A stretch of DNA of 64,000 bases from Clostridium polynesiense. GTDB lineage: Bacteria > Bacillota > Clostridia > Clostridiales > Clostridiaceae. The stretch covers positions 29,156 to 93,155 of the forward strand of contig NZ_CCXI01000141.1 in NCBI RefSeq assembly GCF_000820705.1. The letters run 5' to 3'. Shown piece after piece: positions 27,298 through 35,776 of the stretch (position 1 is the first letter of the stretch; each line of letters opens with the position of its first letter). The notes beneath the pieces are model-generated. The model was given only the letters and a program-made list of their open reading frames with translations, searched no databases and was not told the DNA's origin. The position numbers and the translations under genes were made by a program.

Positions 27298-28005
27298 CTA
27301 AACCATCCCAAACAAAACGGTGTTTTCTAGATAAATGTGCATAAAAAGATCCTTTTCTAAGGCATCCAGCTTAGAATATACAAGTCTATAGGTATTACAT
27401 CCATCCTCAGGAGGCGTAAAGTCCCCGGTAAGCTTCTCTATCTCTTTAAGTATATCTCCCGCTGCATCATGTTCTTCTTCCGTATCCAATATAAACTGCT
27501 GGATTTCCTCTAAACCTTCTGCATCCTTGTTTGCAAAGTATTCTGTCATAAGAGGAAAAAGATTTTCCTCCTCCTTCACAAGATGCTCCTCAAGCTCTAT
27601 CTTTAAGCCGCCAAAGAGCCTATGAAGTTTTAAAAGTTCCTCGCCGTGGCTTTTAAAGTGAACCTTTAAGATTTTTGTCATTAGAAAATCTATATCCTTC
27701 AATTCCTTCTTTGTATATTGATGATGGGAATTGATTATGTGCTTAATAAGCTTCTGAGGCTCCTCCCTTCTCCAGTCCTTATATTCTGAAGCCTCTTTTA
27801 CAAAACTTTCATAAGCAGAATTCATTTTTTTTAGAAATTCCTGCTCTGGAATATTCTTTTCTTTTAGCGCCTCTTTTAAAGTGTCGTGTCCTCCACAGCA
27901 ATAGTCTATCTTATACTCATTAAATATTTCAGCGGAACCTGGAAATACGGAAACTATCTCTCCTAGATTCTGACCGCCTGATACCTCATATTTTACATCC
28001 ATCAT
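27298..28005 (-). CDS. ric: iron-sulfur cluster repair di-iron protein (ScdA/DnrN/YtfE)
   Basis: RIC repairs Fe-S clusters damaged by nitric oxide or oxidants. The 235-residue protein has the short N-terminal ScdA domain with the conserved cysteines in YKIDYCCGGHDTL (about residue 30-43), then a hemerythrin-like four-helix domain with histidines at INSHHQYT, FKSHGEELLKLH, LEEHLVKEEE and EEHDAAG for a di-iron site. It lies just downstream of fprA, so both probably respond to NO or O2. The ATG lacks a good ribosome site. A perfect GGAGGAGG lies about 40 bases upstream, inside a hairpin (28016-28049), suggesting unusual translation control. Confidence 0.93.
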   Translation of the reverse strand: MMDVKYEVSGGQNLGEIVSVFPGSAEIFNEYKIDYCCGGHDTLKEALKEKNIPEQEFLKKMNSAYESFVKEASEYKDWRREEPQKLIKHIINSHHQYTKKELKDIDFLMTKILKVHFKSHGEELLKLHRLFGGLKIELEEHLVKEEENLFPLMTEYFANKDAEGLEEIQQFILDTEEEHDAAGDILKEIEKLTGDFTPPEDGCNTYRLVYSKLDALEKDLFMHIYLENTVLFGMV

Positions 28006-28015
28006 GATATTTATA

Positions 28016-28049
28016 GAGGAGGCATATAACCGTCAAAGTAAACCTCCTC
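28016..28049 (-). promoter_or_regulatory. hairpin just upstream of the ric start
   Basis: On the minus strand GAGGAGG at 28043-28049 pairs with CCTCCTC at 28016-28022 around a 20-base loop. It buries the only strong Shine-Dalgarno-like sequence near ric. No T run follows, so it is not a terminator. Confidence 0.4.
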
Positions 28050-28114
28050 CTCAGCCCTCCTTTTAATATATTTATTTCATGGTTGCATTTAAAATCCTAT
28101 CTTCTTTTTCTATA

Positions 28115-29347
28115 TTACATTCCGTTTAAAAGCAGTTCAGCGGTATACACAGAAGCTCTTTCAATCTGCTTTAAAGCATCCCCTTTAGGAGAAAATCTAA
28201 TCCTTATTGGGAACATCACGTCAGTCATACCGGTGGATTTAATTATGTCAGCGGTATTTAAAAGCTTAATATCAGTTTCTCTTAAATAATCCTGCACAAC
28301 CTCAATGGCTTCACCGCTCCATCCATAAGAACCGAATACTCCTCCGATTTTATCCTTAAGATCTATATTTTTAAGTTCCTTTAACAAATCCTCCAGACCT
28401 CCTATCATATCCGCATACCTTGTAGATGTTCCAAAAAATACTCCATCAGCTTCCTTTACAGCCCTTAAAGCTTCCTCTCCGGAGGCTTTATTTACATCTA
28501 TTACCTCTACAGCAATACTGTTCATTTCCAGATTATCCTTTATTATATTTCCTACCTTTTTAGTATTTCCTGTCATAGTAGAGTAGATTATCACAGCCTT
28601 TTTATCCTTAACTGTATTTCTGCTCATCACATCATACATATTTATAAATTCCTTAACATTGCTTCTTAATATATATCCATGAGATGGAGCTATAATATCT
28701 ATCTCTATATCTTTAATCTTATTTATCATATCCTGAACGTACTTTCTGTGAGGATGCATTATAAGCTTATAATATACCTTAAAATCTTCTATAATATCTT
28801 CTTTAGCCAGGTCATTGAAATATTCATAATTTGCTACATGAGTGCTGAATATGTCACAGGGGAATAATATCTTATCCTCTTCACAGTAGGTTATCATGGT
28901 TTCTTCTGTATGAAGGTAAGGAGTTTCAATAAACCTTAAGTTTTTCCCTCCTATGTCTAGCCTGTCTCCATCTTTAACTACAAGAAACTCCCTATTGTGA
29001 AGCTTATACATTTCTTTAAGCTCCTCTACAGCAGGCTCTGTACATACAATAATGGCATTCTTAGCTTTAGCTGCAAGGCTTCCCAGGCCACCGGAATGAT
29101 CAGGCTCTGTATGATTTATCACTATATACTTTATATCCTCTAAAGGAATCAGTTCCTTTAAATTTTCTACAAACTCTCTTCCAAAGCTTATATCCACAGT
29201 GTCTATAACCGTAGGAAGTCCAGTTTTCAAAAGATAGCTGTTATAGGTAGTCCCCTTTGTAAGTGTAAGTCTATGAAAAGGAACATCTCTGTCATCAATT
29301 TTTCCTACCCAATAAATGTTTTCTCCCAACATAATTTTATCCTGCAT
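28115..29347 (-). CDS. fprA: flavodiiron protein (A-type flavoprotein, NO/O2 reductase)
   Basis: The 410-residue protein has an N-terminal metallo-beta-lactamase-like di-iron domain with ligands in HTEPDHSGGLGSL (about residue 83-95) and PCDIFSTH, and a C-terminal flavodoxin domain starting near residue 255 with the FMN loop YSTMTGNTKKVG. Flavodiiron proteins reduce oxygen or nitric oxide in the cytoplasm of anaerobes, taking electrons from rubredoxin. No rubredoxin domain is fused here. AAGGAGGAGTAAAT supports the start. A Crp/Fnr-type box lies about 120 bases upstream, next to the regulator gene, and ric follows downstream. Confidence 0.95.
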   Translation of the reverse strand: MQDKIMLGENIYWVGKIDDRDVPFHRLTLTKGTTYNSYLLKTGLPTVIDTVDISFGREFVENLKELIPLEDIKYIVINHTEPDHSGGLGSLAAKAKNAIIVCTEPAVEELKEMYKLHNREFLVVKDGDRLDIGGKNLRFIETPYLHTEETMITYCEEDKILFPCDIFSTHVANYEYFNDLAKEDIIEDFKVYYKLIMHPHRKYVQDMINKIKDIEIDIIAPSHGYILRSNVKEFINMYDVMSRNTVKDKKAVIIYSTMTGNTKKVGNIIKDNLEMNSIAVEVIDVNKASGEEALRAVKEADGVFFGTSTRYADMIGGLEDLLKELKNIDLKDKIGGVFGSYGWSGEAIEVVQDYLRETDIKLLNTADIIKSTGMTDVMFPIRIRFSPKGDALKQIERASVYTAELLLNGM

Positions 29348-29463
29348 ATTTACTCCTCCTTAAATAATTTAAATCTTTATTTATATGATTAAGCTTTAAA
29401 ACTTTTATTTATTACTCATCCTTATTACATCTTCATTTTATATGTTCAAAGAATTATAAAATA

Positions 29464-29475
29464 TGATTCAAATCA
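29464..29475. promoter_or_regulatory. FNR/CRP-type box upstream of fprA
   Basis: TGATTCAAATCA matches the Fnr core TGAT-N4-ATCA exactly. It lies between the Crp/Fnr regulator gene and fprA, about 117 bases before the fprA start. That it is bound by the neighbouring regulator is inferred from position. Confidence 0.5.
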
Positions 29476-29501
29476 CAATTTAAAAGTTTTATAAAAAATA
29501 A

Positions 29502-29543
29502 AAAAGCCGTAAAATCATAAGTAAAAATGATTTTACAGCTTTT
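29502..29543. terminator. terminator after the Crp/Fnr regulator gene
   Basis: A 17-bp stem with one mismatch (core GTAAAATCAT / ATGATTTTAC) is followed on the minus strand by TTTTTTATTTTT. It ends the regulator transcript before the fprA promoter region. Confidence 0.85.
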
Positions 29544-29560
29544 AATTATCTATAAGTTAT

Positions 29561-30271
29561 TTATTCTAAAAAAGCTCTTAAAGCTTTTTCATCCTTTATA
29601 ATAAGTATCTTATTTCCTTTAAGCTCAACTATTCCTTCCTCTTCAAGACCATTAAGCTTTCTGCTTATAGTTTCTCTTGCTACCCCTGAATAATTAGCCA
29701 TTTCTTCTCTATTTATAGGAAGTTTGATCTCAATTCCCTGTGAGGTTTTTATACCGTATTTTTCTCCGAATTCAAGTATCATATATGCAACTCTAAGCTC
29801 AGCGTCATTGGTAGCTAGATTTTGAGCCAGATTTTCCGTTTCTGCAAGCCTCCTGGTTACCTCCTTAAGAAGCTTTAGTGAAATTTCAGGATTGGCTAGT
29901 AGTATTTCATCCATAGCATTTTTGGCTAAGGTGCATATTTTAACCTCAGATACAGCATAAGCGCTGAAATTATATCTTTCACTTCCTCCAAAGAGATTCA
30001 TTTCTCCGAAAAAATCCCCGCTGGAAAGTATATGAACTATCTGCTCCTTGCCTTCCTTTGTAACCTTAGAAAGCTTAACCTGTCCCTCATTTAAAATAAA
30101 TAAGGTCTGGGAGGTTTCCCCTTCCCTACATATAACATCACCTTTTTTGTAGGTCTTATGCCCGGTCATGGAAATTATCTTTCTTAGATCATTGTCAGAA
30201 AGAAAGGAGAATATAGGTACCTTAGCTGCGCAAAGGTTATGCCTGCATCTGTTACAGCCTATTTCTATCAA
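29561..30271 (-). CDS. Crp/Fnr family transcriptional regulator with N-terminal Cys motif
   Basis: The protein has a cyclic-nucleotide-binding-like domain (GEMNLFGGSERYN around residue 100) and a winged helix-turn-helix (NREEMANYSGVARETISRKL). Its N-terminus carries CNRCRHNLC, a cysteine cluster like those that hold Fe-S clusters in Fnr-type sensors, so it may sense O2 or NO. I chose the TTG at 30269-30271 (236 residues) because AGGTGA lies upstream; a GTG three codons earlier overlaps that site. The next genes downstream are fprA and ric, and an Fnr-type box lies before fprA, which suggests direct control. Confidence 0.88.
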   Translation of the reverse strand: MIEIGCNRCRHNLCAAKVPIFSFLSDNDLRKIISMTGHKTYKKGDVICREGETSQTLFILNEGQVKLSKVTKEGKEQIVHILSSGDFFGEMNLFGGSERYNFSAYAVSEVKICTLAKNAMDEILLANPEISLKLLKEVTRRLAETENLAQNLATNDAELRVAYMILEFGEKYGIKTSQGIEIKLPINREEMANYSGVARETISRKLNGLEEEGIVELKGNKILIIKDEKALRAFLE

Positions 30272-30389
30272 GTATCTCACCTGCTTTAATAATAGTATTT
30301 CTACACTCTTATGTTACTATTAACTTCAATATCTATCAAGATTTTCCTTATACTTCATACTTTAATTTTAATGACTTTTTCATTAAAGT

Positions 30390-30707
30390 TTATTTGTCAG
30401 AAGTATTCTTTTCCATCTTGATTCTCTGGCTGCTCTGAGCATTGTTCATTATGTTCAATAAGTCATGGACAAAGTTTGCTCCCCTGGACACCACTATACC
30501 AGTACATATTATTCCTACTACCAGATGAGCGGAATGAAGTCCGGCAAGGGTTAAAATATCCATTTTAGTAGCCAGGGCAAGAAGTATTCCTAAAAGCAGA
30601 GCCCCTATCCTATCAAGGGATATCTTCCCATTCTGCCAGGTCATTTTTATAGTTTCCCAGGTAGCCTCGCATAAAGCAGCAACAAGTATTATTTTAAACA
30701 GTTCCAT
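30390..30707 (-). CDS. small holin-like membrane protein, unknown function
   Basis: The 105-residue protein has about three hydrophobic segments: near residue 3-15, 33-50 and 60-78. Its C-terminal half contains VVSRGANFVHDLLNIM, a sequence resembling small holin-like proteins of clostridial phages. There are no other phage genes nearby, so it is either a domesticated holin-like gene or an unrelated membrane protein. The ribosome site TAGGTGATATT precedes the ATG. It lies upstream of the Crp/Fnr gene in the same direction. Confidence 0.6.
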   Translation of the reverse strand: MELFKIILVAALCEATWETIKMTWQNGKISLDRIGALLLGILLALATKMDILTLAGLHSAHLVVGIICTGIVVSRGANFVHDLLNIMNNAQSSQRIKMEKNTSDK

Positions 30708-30808
30708 AATATCACCTACAAAATATTTCTTTATATAAATATATTTTATGGTCCTATAATTAATTCAGCTTTATCTATAAAAAGAGAAAATGAAAATAAA
30801 TATAAAAA

Positions 30809-30870
30809 TCCTGAAAACATGAATTGGTGTGTGCATAAAATTTACAAGCACCGCTTCATGTTATCCAGGA
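30809..30870. other. imperfect structured hairpin between topB and the holin-like gene
   Basis: Nested paired blocks CCTG/CAGG, AACATGAA/TTCATGTT and GGTG/CACC are separated by small symmetric internal loops, with a loop of about 19 bases. No T run follows on either strand, so it is not a typical intrinsic terminator. It could be an RNA element or a decayed mobile repeat. Confidence 0.4.
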
Positions 30871-30900
30871 TAATATAAAAGTCTATATTTTAAGTTATAC

Positions 30901-33090
30901 TTATTCCTTAAATTTGCCTAAAAGCTCTGCAAAAGGATTGTTTATTGCTTCCTCTGCTTCTTTATTCAACTTTTTCATATAATTATTTATTTCTCTCTTA
31001 TTTATCTTATCGGATTTATTATCAAATCGCTTATTAAAGGAGGATGCCTTTTCCCTAAAGGTGCAGTTTCCGTTTGGACAAACATATATCTGTCCTGCCC
31101 CGTGTCCTCTTAGTTCAAGCCTCTTATGGCATTCAGGACATCTTGCATTTGTAAACTTACTTACATTTTCTCTATAGCCGCAGGTTCTGTCCTGGCATAC
31201 ATTCATTATTCCATGCTTACCTTTAACCTCCAGCATATATTTACCGCATTGAGGGCATCTGCTTCCTGTAAGATTGTCATGCCTGAACTTTTCGCTGCTT
31301 CCCTTTACATCCTGAACAAGCTCCTCTGCATAGCTTCTCATCCTGTTTATAAATTCCTTAGGATCCCTTTTGCCTTTGCTTATAAGGTCAAGTTCCCCTT
31401 CCCACTGTGCTGTAAGAAGAGGAGATTTTAATTCCTCAGGCACAAGGTCAATGAGCTGCCTTCCTTTGGAGGTAGGTATGATTTCCTTTCCGTTCTTTTC
31501 AATATAAAACATATTAAAGAGTTTTTCTATAATGTCTGCTCTGGTAGCTACGGTACCTATTCCTCCTGTTTCTCCAAGGGTTTTAGCTGCGGCTTTATCT
31601 AAAGCTACATATTTATGAGGCTTTTCCATAGCAGAAAGTAAAGTTCCTTCGTTAAATCTTGCAGGTGGCTTTGTCATTAGTTTTTTGCTTTCCACTGAAG
31701 ATATGCTTAACCTATCGTCTTTTTTAACCACAGGAAGCTCTTGACTGTCTTTTTCATCCTCTTCCTCACTTAAATCCTCGGCTCTGTCATAAACTTTTTT
31801 CCAGCCCTTTGACTTTACTACATTACCCTTTGCAGTAAACCTCTCTCCTGCTATATCTGCTTCTATAGTGGTTTGTATATACTCGTAAGGAGGCAGCATC
31901 ACAGCTAAGAACCTCTTTACCACCAAATCATAGATATTTCTTTCTTCACTGCTTAATTGTGCAAGATTTCCTCTTTCTTCAGTAGGTATTATAGCGTGGT
32001 GATCGCTTACTTTGCTGTTATCTACAAAGCCTTTATGAGGATTGATTTTCCCCTTAAGAAGCTCATTTGCTGTGTTTCTGTAAGCTCCTGATGCCACCGC
32101 TTTCAATCTATCGGGAATAGTAGCTACTATATCAGTGGATATATACCGTGAATCAGTCCTTGGATAGGTTAAAACCTTATAATTTTCATAGAGTCTCTGC
32201 ATTATGGAAAGAGTCTGTTTTGCTGAATATCCAAATATTCTGTTGGCATCTCTCTGAAGTTCAGTAAGGTCATATAAAGCAGGCGCAAACTTCTTCTTGG
32301 AGCTTTCTAAAACCTCTGTTACCCTTCCTTCTTTTCCTTTTACCTTGGAAAGTATTCTGTCTGCTCTTTCCTCATCAAATATGCTGCTGCTATTATTCTT
32401 ATCCCTCCACTCTAAGGTAAATCCTTTAGCTTTGGCATTTATAACATAGTAAGCTTTAGGTTTGAAGTTTTTAATTTCCTCTTCTCTGTTAATTATCATG
32501 GCTAAGGTTGCTGACTGCACACGCCCTGCGGTAAGCTGTGCATTATATTTGCAGGTTAGCGCTCTGGTTATGTTAAGGCCCACTACCCAGTCAGCCTCTG
32601 CCCTGCACTTGGCAGCTTTATATAAATTGTCATATTCTTTGGCAGATTTTAAACTTCTAAAGCCTTCCATGATAGCTTTATCCGTTTGAGAAGAAATCCA
32701 CAGCCTCTTTAAAGGCTTATTGACCCTTGCCTTTTCTATTATCCATCTTGCCACCAGCTCCCCTTCACGGCCTGCATCGGTAGCTATGACTATATCACCT
32801 ACATCTATTCTGAGCATCTGCTCCTTAACGGCATTATACTGCTTTCCGCTCTGCTTTATAACCACAAGCTTTAAAGGCTGAGGCAGCATAGGCAGATCTT
32901 CAAGCTTCCATTCCTTATATTTATTGTCATAAACCTCAGGATCCGCTAAGGTGACTAAATGCCCTAGTGCCCAGGTAACAATATATTTATCTCCTTCTAT
33001 ATAACCATTTCCTTTTCTTCCGCATTTCAATACCCTGGCTATTTCTCTTCCTACAGAGGGTTTTTCTGCTAATACAAGTGTTTTACTCAT
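30901..33090 (-). CDS. topB: DNA topoisomerase III
   Basis: The 729-residue type IA topoisomerase has an N-terminal Toprim domain (EKPSVGREIARVL and the acidic DAGREGE), and the active-site tyrosine in VLTYPRTDSRYIS near residue 310. The C-terminus carries two zinc-ribbon motifs, CPQCGKYML and CPECHKRLEL, each with paired cysteines further on. TopB decatenates and relaxes DNA. Length and Zn ribbons match the plasmid/chromosomal TopB form common in Firmicutes rather than TopA. It is monocistronic, with ATG at 33088-33090. Confidence 0.95.
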   Translation of the reverse strand: MSKTLVLAEKPSVGREIARVLKCGRKGNGYIEGDKYIVTWALGHLVTLADPEVYDNKYKEWKLEDLPMLPQPLKLVVIKQSGKQYNAVKEQMLRIDVGDIVIATDAGREGELVARWIIEKARVNKPLKRLWISSQTDKAIMEGFRSLKSAKEYDNLYKAAKCRAEADWVVGLNITRALTCKYNAQLTAGRVQSATLAMIINREEEIKNFKPKAYYVINAKAKGFTLEWRDKNNSSSIFDEERADRILSKVKGKEGRVTEVLESSKKKFAPALYDLTELQRDANRIFGYSAKQTLSIMQRLYENYKVLTYPRTDSRYISTDIVATIPDRLKAVASGAYRNTANELLKGKINPHKGFVDNSKVSDHHAIIPTEERGNLAQLSSEERNIYDLVVKRFLAVMLPPYEYIQTTIEADIAGERFTAKGNVVKSKGWKKVYDRAEDLSEEEDEKDSQELPVVKKDDRLSISSVESKKLMTKPPARFNEGTLLSAMEKPHKYVALDKAAAKTLGETGGIGTVATRADIIEKLFNMFYIEKNGKEIIPTSKGRQLIDLVPEELKSPLLTAQWEGELDLISKGKRDPKEFINRMRSYAEELVQDVKGSSEKFRHDNLTGSRCPQCGKYMLEVKGKHGIMNVCQDRTCGYRENVSKFTNARCPECHKRLELRGHGAGQIYVCPNGNCTFREKASSFNKRFDNKSDKINKREINNYMKKLNKEAEEAINNPFAELLGKFKE

Positions 33091-33329
33091 AGTTAATTTA
33101 TTCTCCTTAGCTTCAATTTATATTCTGCATTATGTAAATTCTCTCTTTAACTAAATAATAACACAGAGATTCTTATATAATATTATAGTATATAACTATT
33201 AGAAAAGGTAATTATACCTTTAATCATGAAAATATTCATATTTTTTTGTCTTCTCAATAACTTTATAAAAATCAAAGGGACATGTCCAACTCATCAAATC
33301 AGTCAAACACATCCCTATATATTATATCG

Positions 33330-33355
33330 AAAAAATTCCACCAGGAGTTTCTCCT
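33330..33355 (-). terminator. possible terminator after the MATE gene
   Basis: On the minus strand a short stem AGGAG-AAA-CTCCT is followed by GGTGGAATTTTTTC. A second partial stem (AGGGATGTGT / ACATGTCCCT) lies just beyond. Either could end the MATE transcript. Confidence 0.4.
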
Positions 33356-33381
33356 CTATTTTACCTTGTTAATTTTAAATT

Positions 33382-34740
33382 CTAAATTGCTTCCGCCTTC
33401 TGCCCCAAAACTTTACCAAAGAAACTTCTTCTCTCCAAGACCAATACAGCCATTATAAGTCCTAAGGAAAGCAGCTCTGAAAAGGGCACTGTGAGCCATA
33501 TTCCATTTACTCCAAAGGCTAAAGGAAGGAGCTTTAAAAGAATTCCTATAAATATTACCCCTCTGAACAAGGATATAGTATTGGAGTAATTATTTTTTGC
33601 AATAGCCTGGAAGTACGCTCCCATAACTATAGTAATTCCCATTAAAGGAAAGGCTATAAAATATCTCTTTATCCCTTCTACAGTCATAGCTATCATCTCT
33701 CCAGTTTCGCTGGTAAAGGCTGAAGCTATAACTTCCGGCTTCCATAATCCCAAAAGTAAAAACAATATTCCTGTGATTACTCCTGAAGCTAATCCTAAGT
33801 TTCTTGCGGAAAGAGCTCTTTTATTCTTCATGGCTCCGTGATTAATGCTTACAATAGGTTGTATACCCTGAGCTATTCCAGTTATTATTGCAACCAGCAT
33901 TATAGAGCAGTTTGCTATAATACTGTAGGCCGCCACTCCTAACTCTCCTATAGAATTTAAAAGCTCTTTATTGAATAAAAATATAGCTATGCCGGAGCTT
34001 AGTTCTATGATGAAGCCGGCTAATCCTATAGCAGTTATTCTCCTTACCACCTTTAAATCCAAAGCGGTAACACCAAGCTTCAGATGATTTTCTCCTGTAA
34101 AATGAAGAGATAATATTGAAACTGATATCATTGCGGACATTACCGTTGCTATTGCCGCTCCTCTCATGCCCATATTAAGTGGATATATAAATATATAATC
34201 AAAAACCAAATTTGTCAGTCCCCCGGCTATAGCAGAAAACATGGCTCTTTTATATCCTCTGTCGTTTCTAACCAAAGCGGTAAGATTCTGTACCATAAGG
34301 AAAAATGGGCTGAAAAGAAGTATTACTCCTAAATATTCTTTAACTAAGGGAAGCATATCCTTAGTTGCTCCAAGAGCCAAAGCTATTTTATCCAAGAATA
34401 AGGTGCCGGTTATACTGTAGAAAGCTCCCATTATAACACCTAAGGTAACAGAACTTTTAAAGAATTTTACCGCAGACTTTTCATCTCCTGATCCTCTGCT
34501 TATAGACATAGCTGTAGCTCCGCCTCCGCCTATGAGCATTCCTGTACCGTAAATTATATTATATATAGGAAGAGATATATTAAGAGCAGTTAATCCTTCC
34601 TTGCCTATACCTCTTCCTATAAAAATAGTATCAAATAAAATATATAAAGACACTGTGATCATACCAAGTACGCTGGTAGATACATATTTAAAAAATAAAA
34701 CCTTTATATCATCCTCTAATAAATTCAGCTTATGTTTCAT
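33382..34740 (-). CDS. MATE-family multidrug efflux transporter
   Basis: The 452-residue protein has about twelve membrane segments and begins with the family region VLGMITVSLYILFDTIFIG. The segment GGGGATAMSISRGSG (near residue 72-86) and the repeated half further on are typical of the DinF/NorM superfamily. Such pumps export cationic drugs with Na+ or H+. AAGGAGGGATAGCT gives the start. It follows a MerR-type regulator gene by 61 bases in the same direction, so it is probably the regulator's target. The substrate cannot be read from the sequence. Confidence 0.92.
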   Translation of the reverse strand: MKHKLNLLEDDIKVLFFKYVSTSVLGMITVSLYILFDTIFIGRGIGKEGLTALNISLPIYNIIYGTGMLIGGGGATAMSISRGSGDEKSAVKFFKSSVTLGVIMGAFYSITGTLFLDKIALALGATKDMLPLVKEYLGVILLFSPFFLMVQNLTALVRNDRGYKRAMFSAIAGGLTNLVFDYIFIYPLNMGMRGAAIATVMSAMISVSILSLHFTGENHLKLGVTALDLKVVRRITAIGLAGFIIELSSGIAIFLFNKELLNSIGELGVAAYSIIANCSIMLVAIITGIAQGIQPIVSINHGAMKNKRALSARNLGLASGVITGILFLLLGLWKPEVIASAFTSETGEMIAMTVEGIKRYFIAFPLMGITIVMGAYFQAIAKNNYSNTISLFRGVIFIGILLKLLPLAFGVNGIWLTVPFSELLSLGLIMAVLVLERRSFFGKVLGQKAEAI

Positions 34741-34801
34741 AGCTATCCCTCCTTACTGCACCTCACCTATTTTAAAGGTTATAGTAACTATAAGGTCAAT
34801 A

Positions 34802-35632
34802 CTATTTTGAAAACTTTTTTATAGGAAGCTGAATTTCAGTGATAAATTCTACTTCTTCATCGGAAAATGCCGCTTCGGCAATATTAAGAACCAGTACATC
34901 TCCTGCAGGTTCATAACTATTTTCTTCACACCACTTTAAAAGAGCCTCCATGTATTCTTCCCCCATATTGTAGCTTCCATAATAGGTTATACAGGCATAA
35001 TCTCCTGAAGGGAGCAGAGCCACCTTTCCCTCCACCTTTGGGTTGTTTTGAAAAAGTAAAGCCATGGAATTCCATTTATTATTCTTTTTATTAATAAAAT
35101 CTTCCTTTTTCATAGTTAAAGTTATAATGCTGTCAAAAATGATTTCATCCTTTTTAATAAGACCGCTGAGCTCTATGAGATTATACTCAAACTCCACCTT
35201 ATTAAGCCTGCTTTCAAGGGTCACATAAAGCATATATCTTTCTTTAAATCCTTCAATTTTCACTTCCGGTGAATTTGCCCTTAAAGATTGTTCTTTTATA
35301 TTTGTAAGTTTGCTTTCTATACTCCTTTCAAGAATCTGAAGCCTTTTTATTTCATTCCTTATAGACTTTTTCTGAAGCTCCAGTATATTTAAAAAATCAT
35401 TAAGCTTTCTATCCTTTAAGTAATCTTTAATATCCTTAATGGATAAGCCTAAAGTCCTTAAAAATAAAATTGCATCCAATAATGCAAACTGATCTATTCC
35501 GTAATATCTGTATCCATTATTCTTATCCACATATTGAGGGCTGAAGAGCTGGATTTTATCATAATACCTTAAGGTTTGCGCAGAAATGTTATGAATTTTT
35601 GCCATCTCTCCTACAGTAACTTTTGTTTTCAA
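34802..35632 (-). CDS. MerR-family regulator with GyrI-like ligand-binding domain
   Basis: The 276-residue protein has the MerR DNA-binding domain at the N-terminus (VGEMAKIHNISAQTLRYYDK, residues 7-26), a coiled-coil linker (about 90-125) and a C-terminal GyrI/BmrR-like effector domain (PSGDYACITYYGSY). This matches the BmrR type, which senses hydrophobic cations and activates drug pumps. It starts with TTG, supported by GGGAGGGAGC upstream. The following gene encodes a MATE pump, which it probably controls. Confidence 0.9.
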   Translation of the reverse strand: MKTKVTVGEMAKIHNISAQTLRYYDKIQLFSPQYVDKNNGYRYYGIDQFALLDAILFLRTLGLSIKDIKDYLKDRKLNDFLNILELQKKSIRNEIKRLQILERSIESKLTNIKEQSLRANSPEVKIEGFKERYMLYVTLESRLNKVEFEYNLIELSGLIKKDEIIFDSIITLTMKKEDFINKKNNKWNSMALLFQNNPKVEGKVALLPSGDYACITYYGSYNMGEEYMEALLKWCEENSYEPAGDVLVLNIAEAAFSDEEVEFITEIQLPIKKFSK

Positions 35633-35692
35633 TTTGCTCCCTCCCTGAAGGCTTAATTTTCACAGTGCTTTTATGTGAAATTATTTATTCAC

Positions 35693-35753
35693 AAAAAGTC
35701 CCATCAAGTAGATTTTACAATAGTTATTTAAACTATGTCTACTTAATGGGACT
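35693..35753 (-). terminator. terminator after the polysaccharide deacetylase gene
   Basis: AAGTCCCATCAAGTAGA pairs with TCTACTTAATGGGACTT (one mismatch), with further inner pairing. On the minus strand the stem is followed by TTTTTG. Confidence 0.85.
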
Positions 35754-35776
35754 TTATAATAAATGTGCTTATAGTC

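Noticed and set aside
30390..30707. Remnant prophage around the holin-like gene
   Set aside because: No neighbouring phage genes, integrase or attachment repeats; one small protein is not enough.
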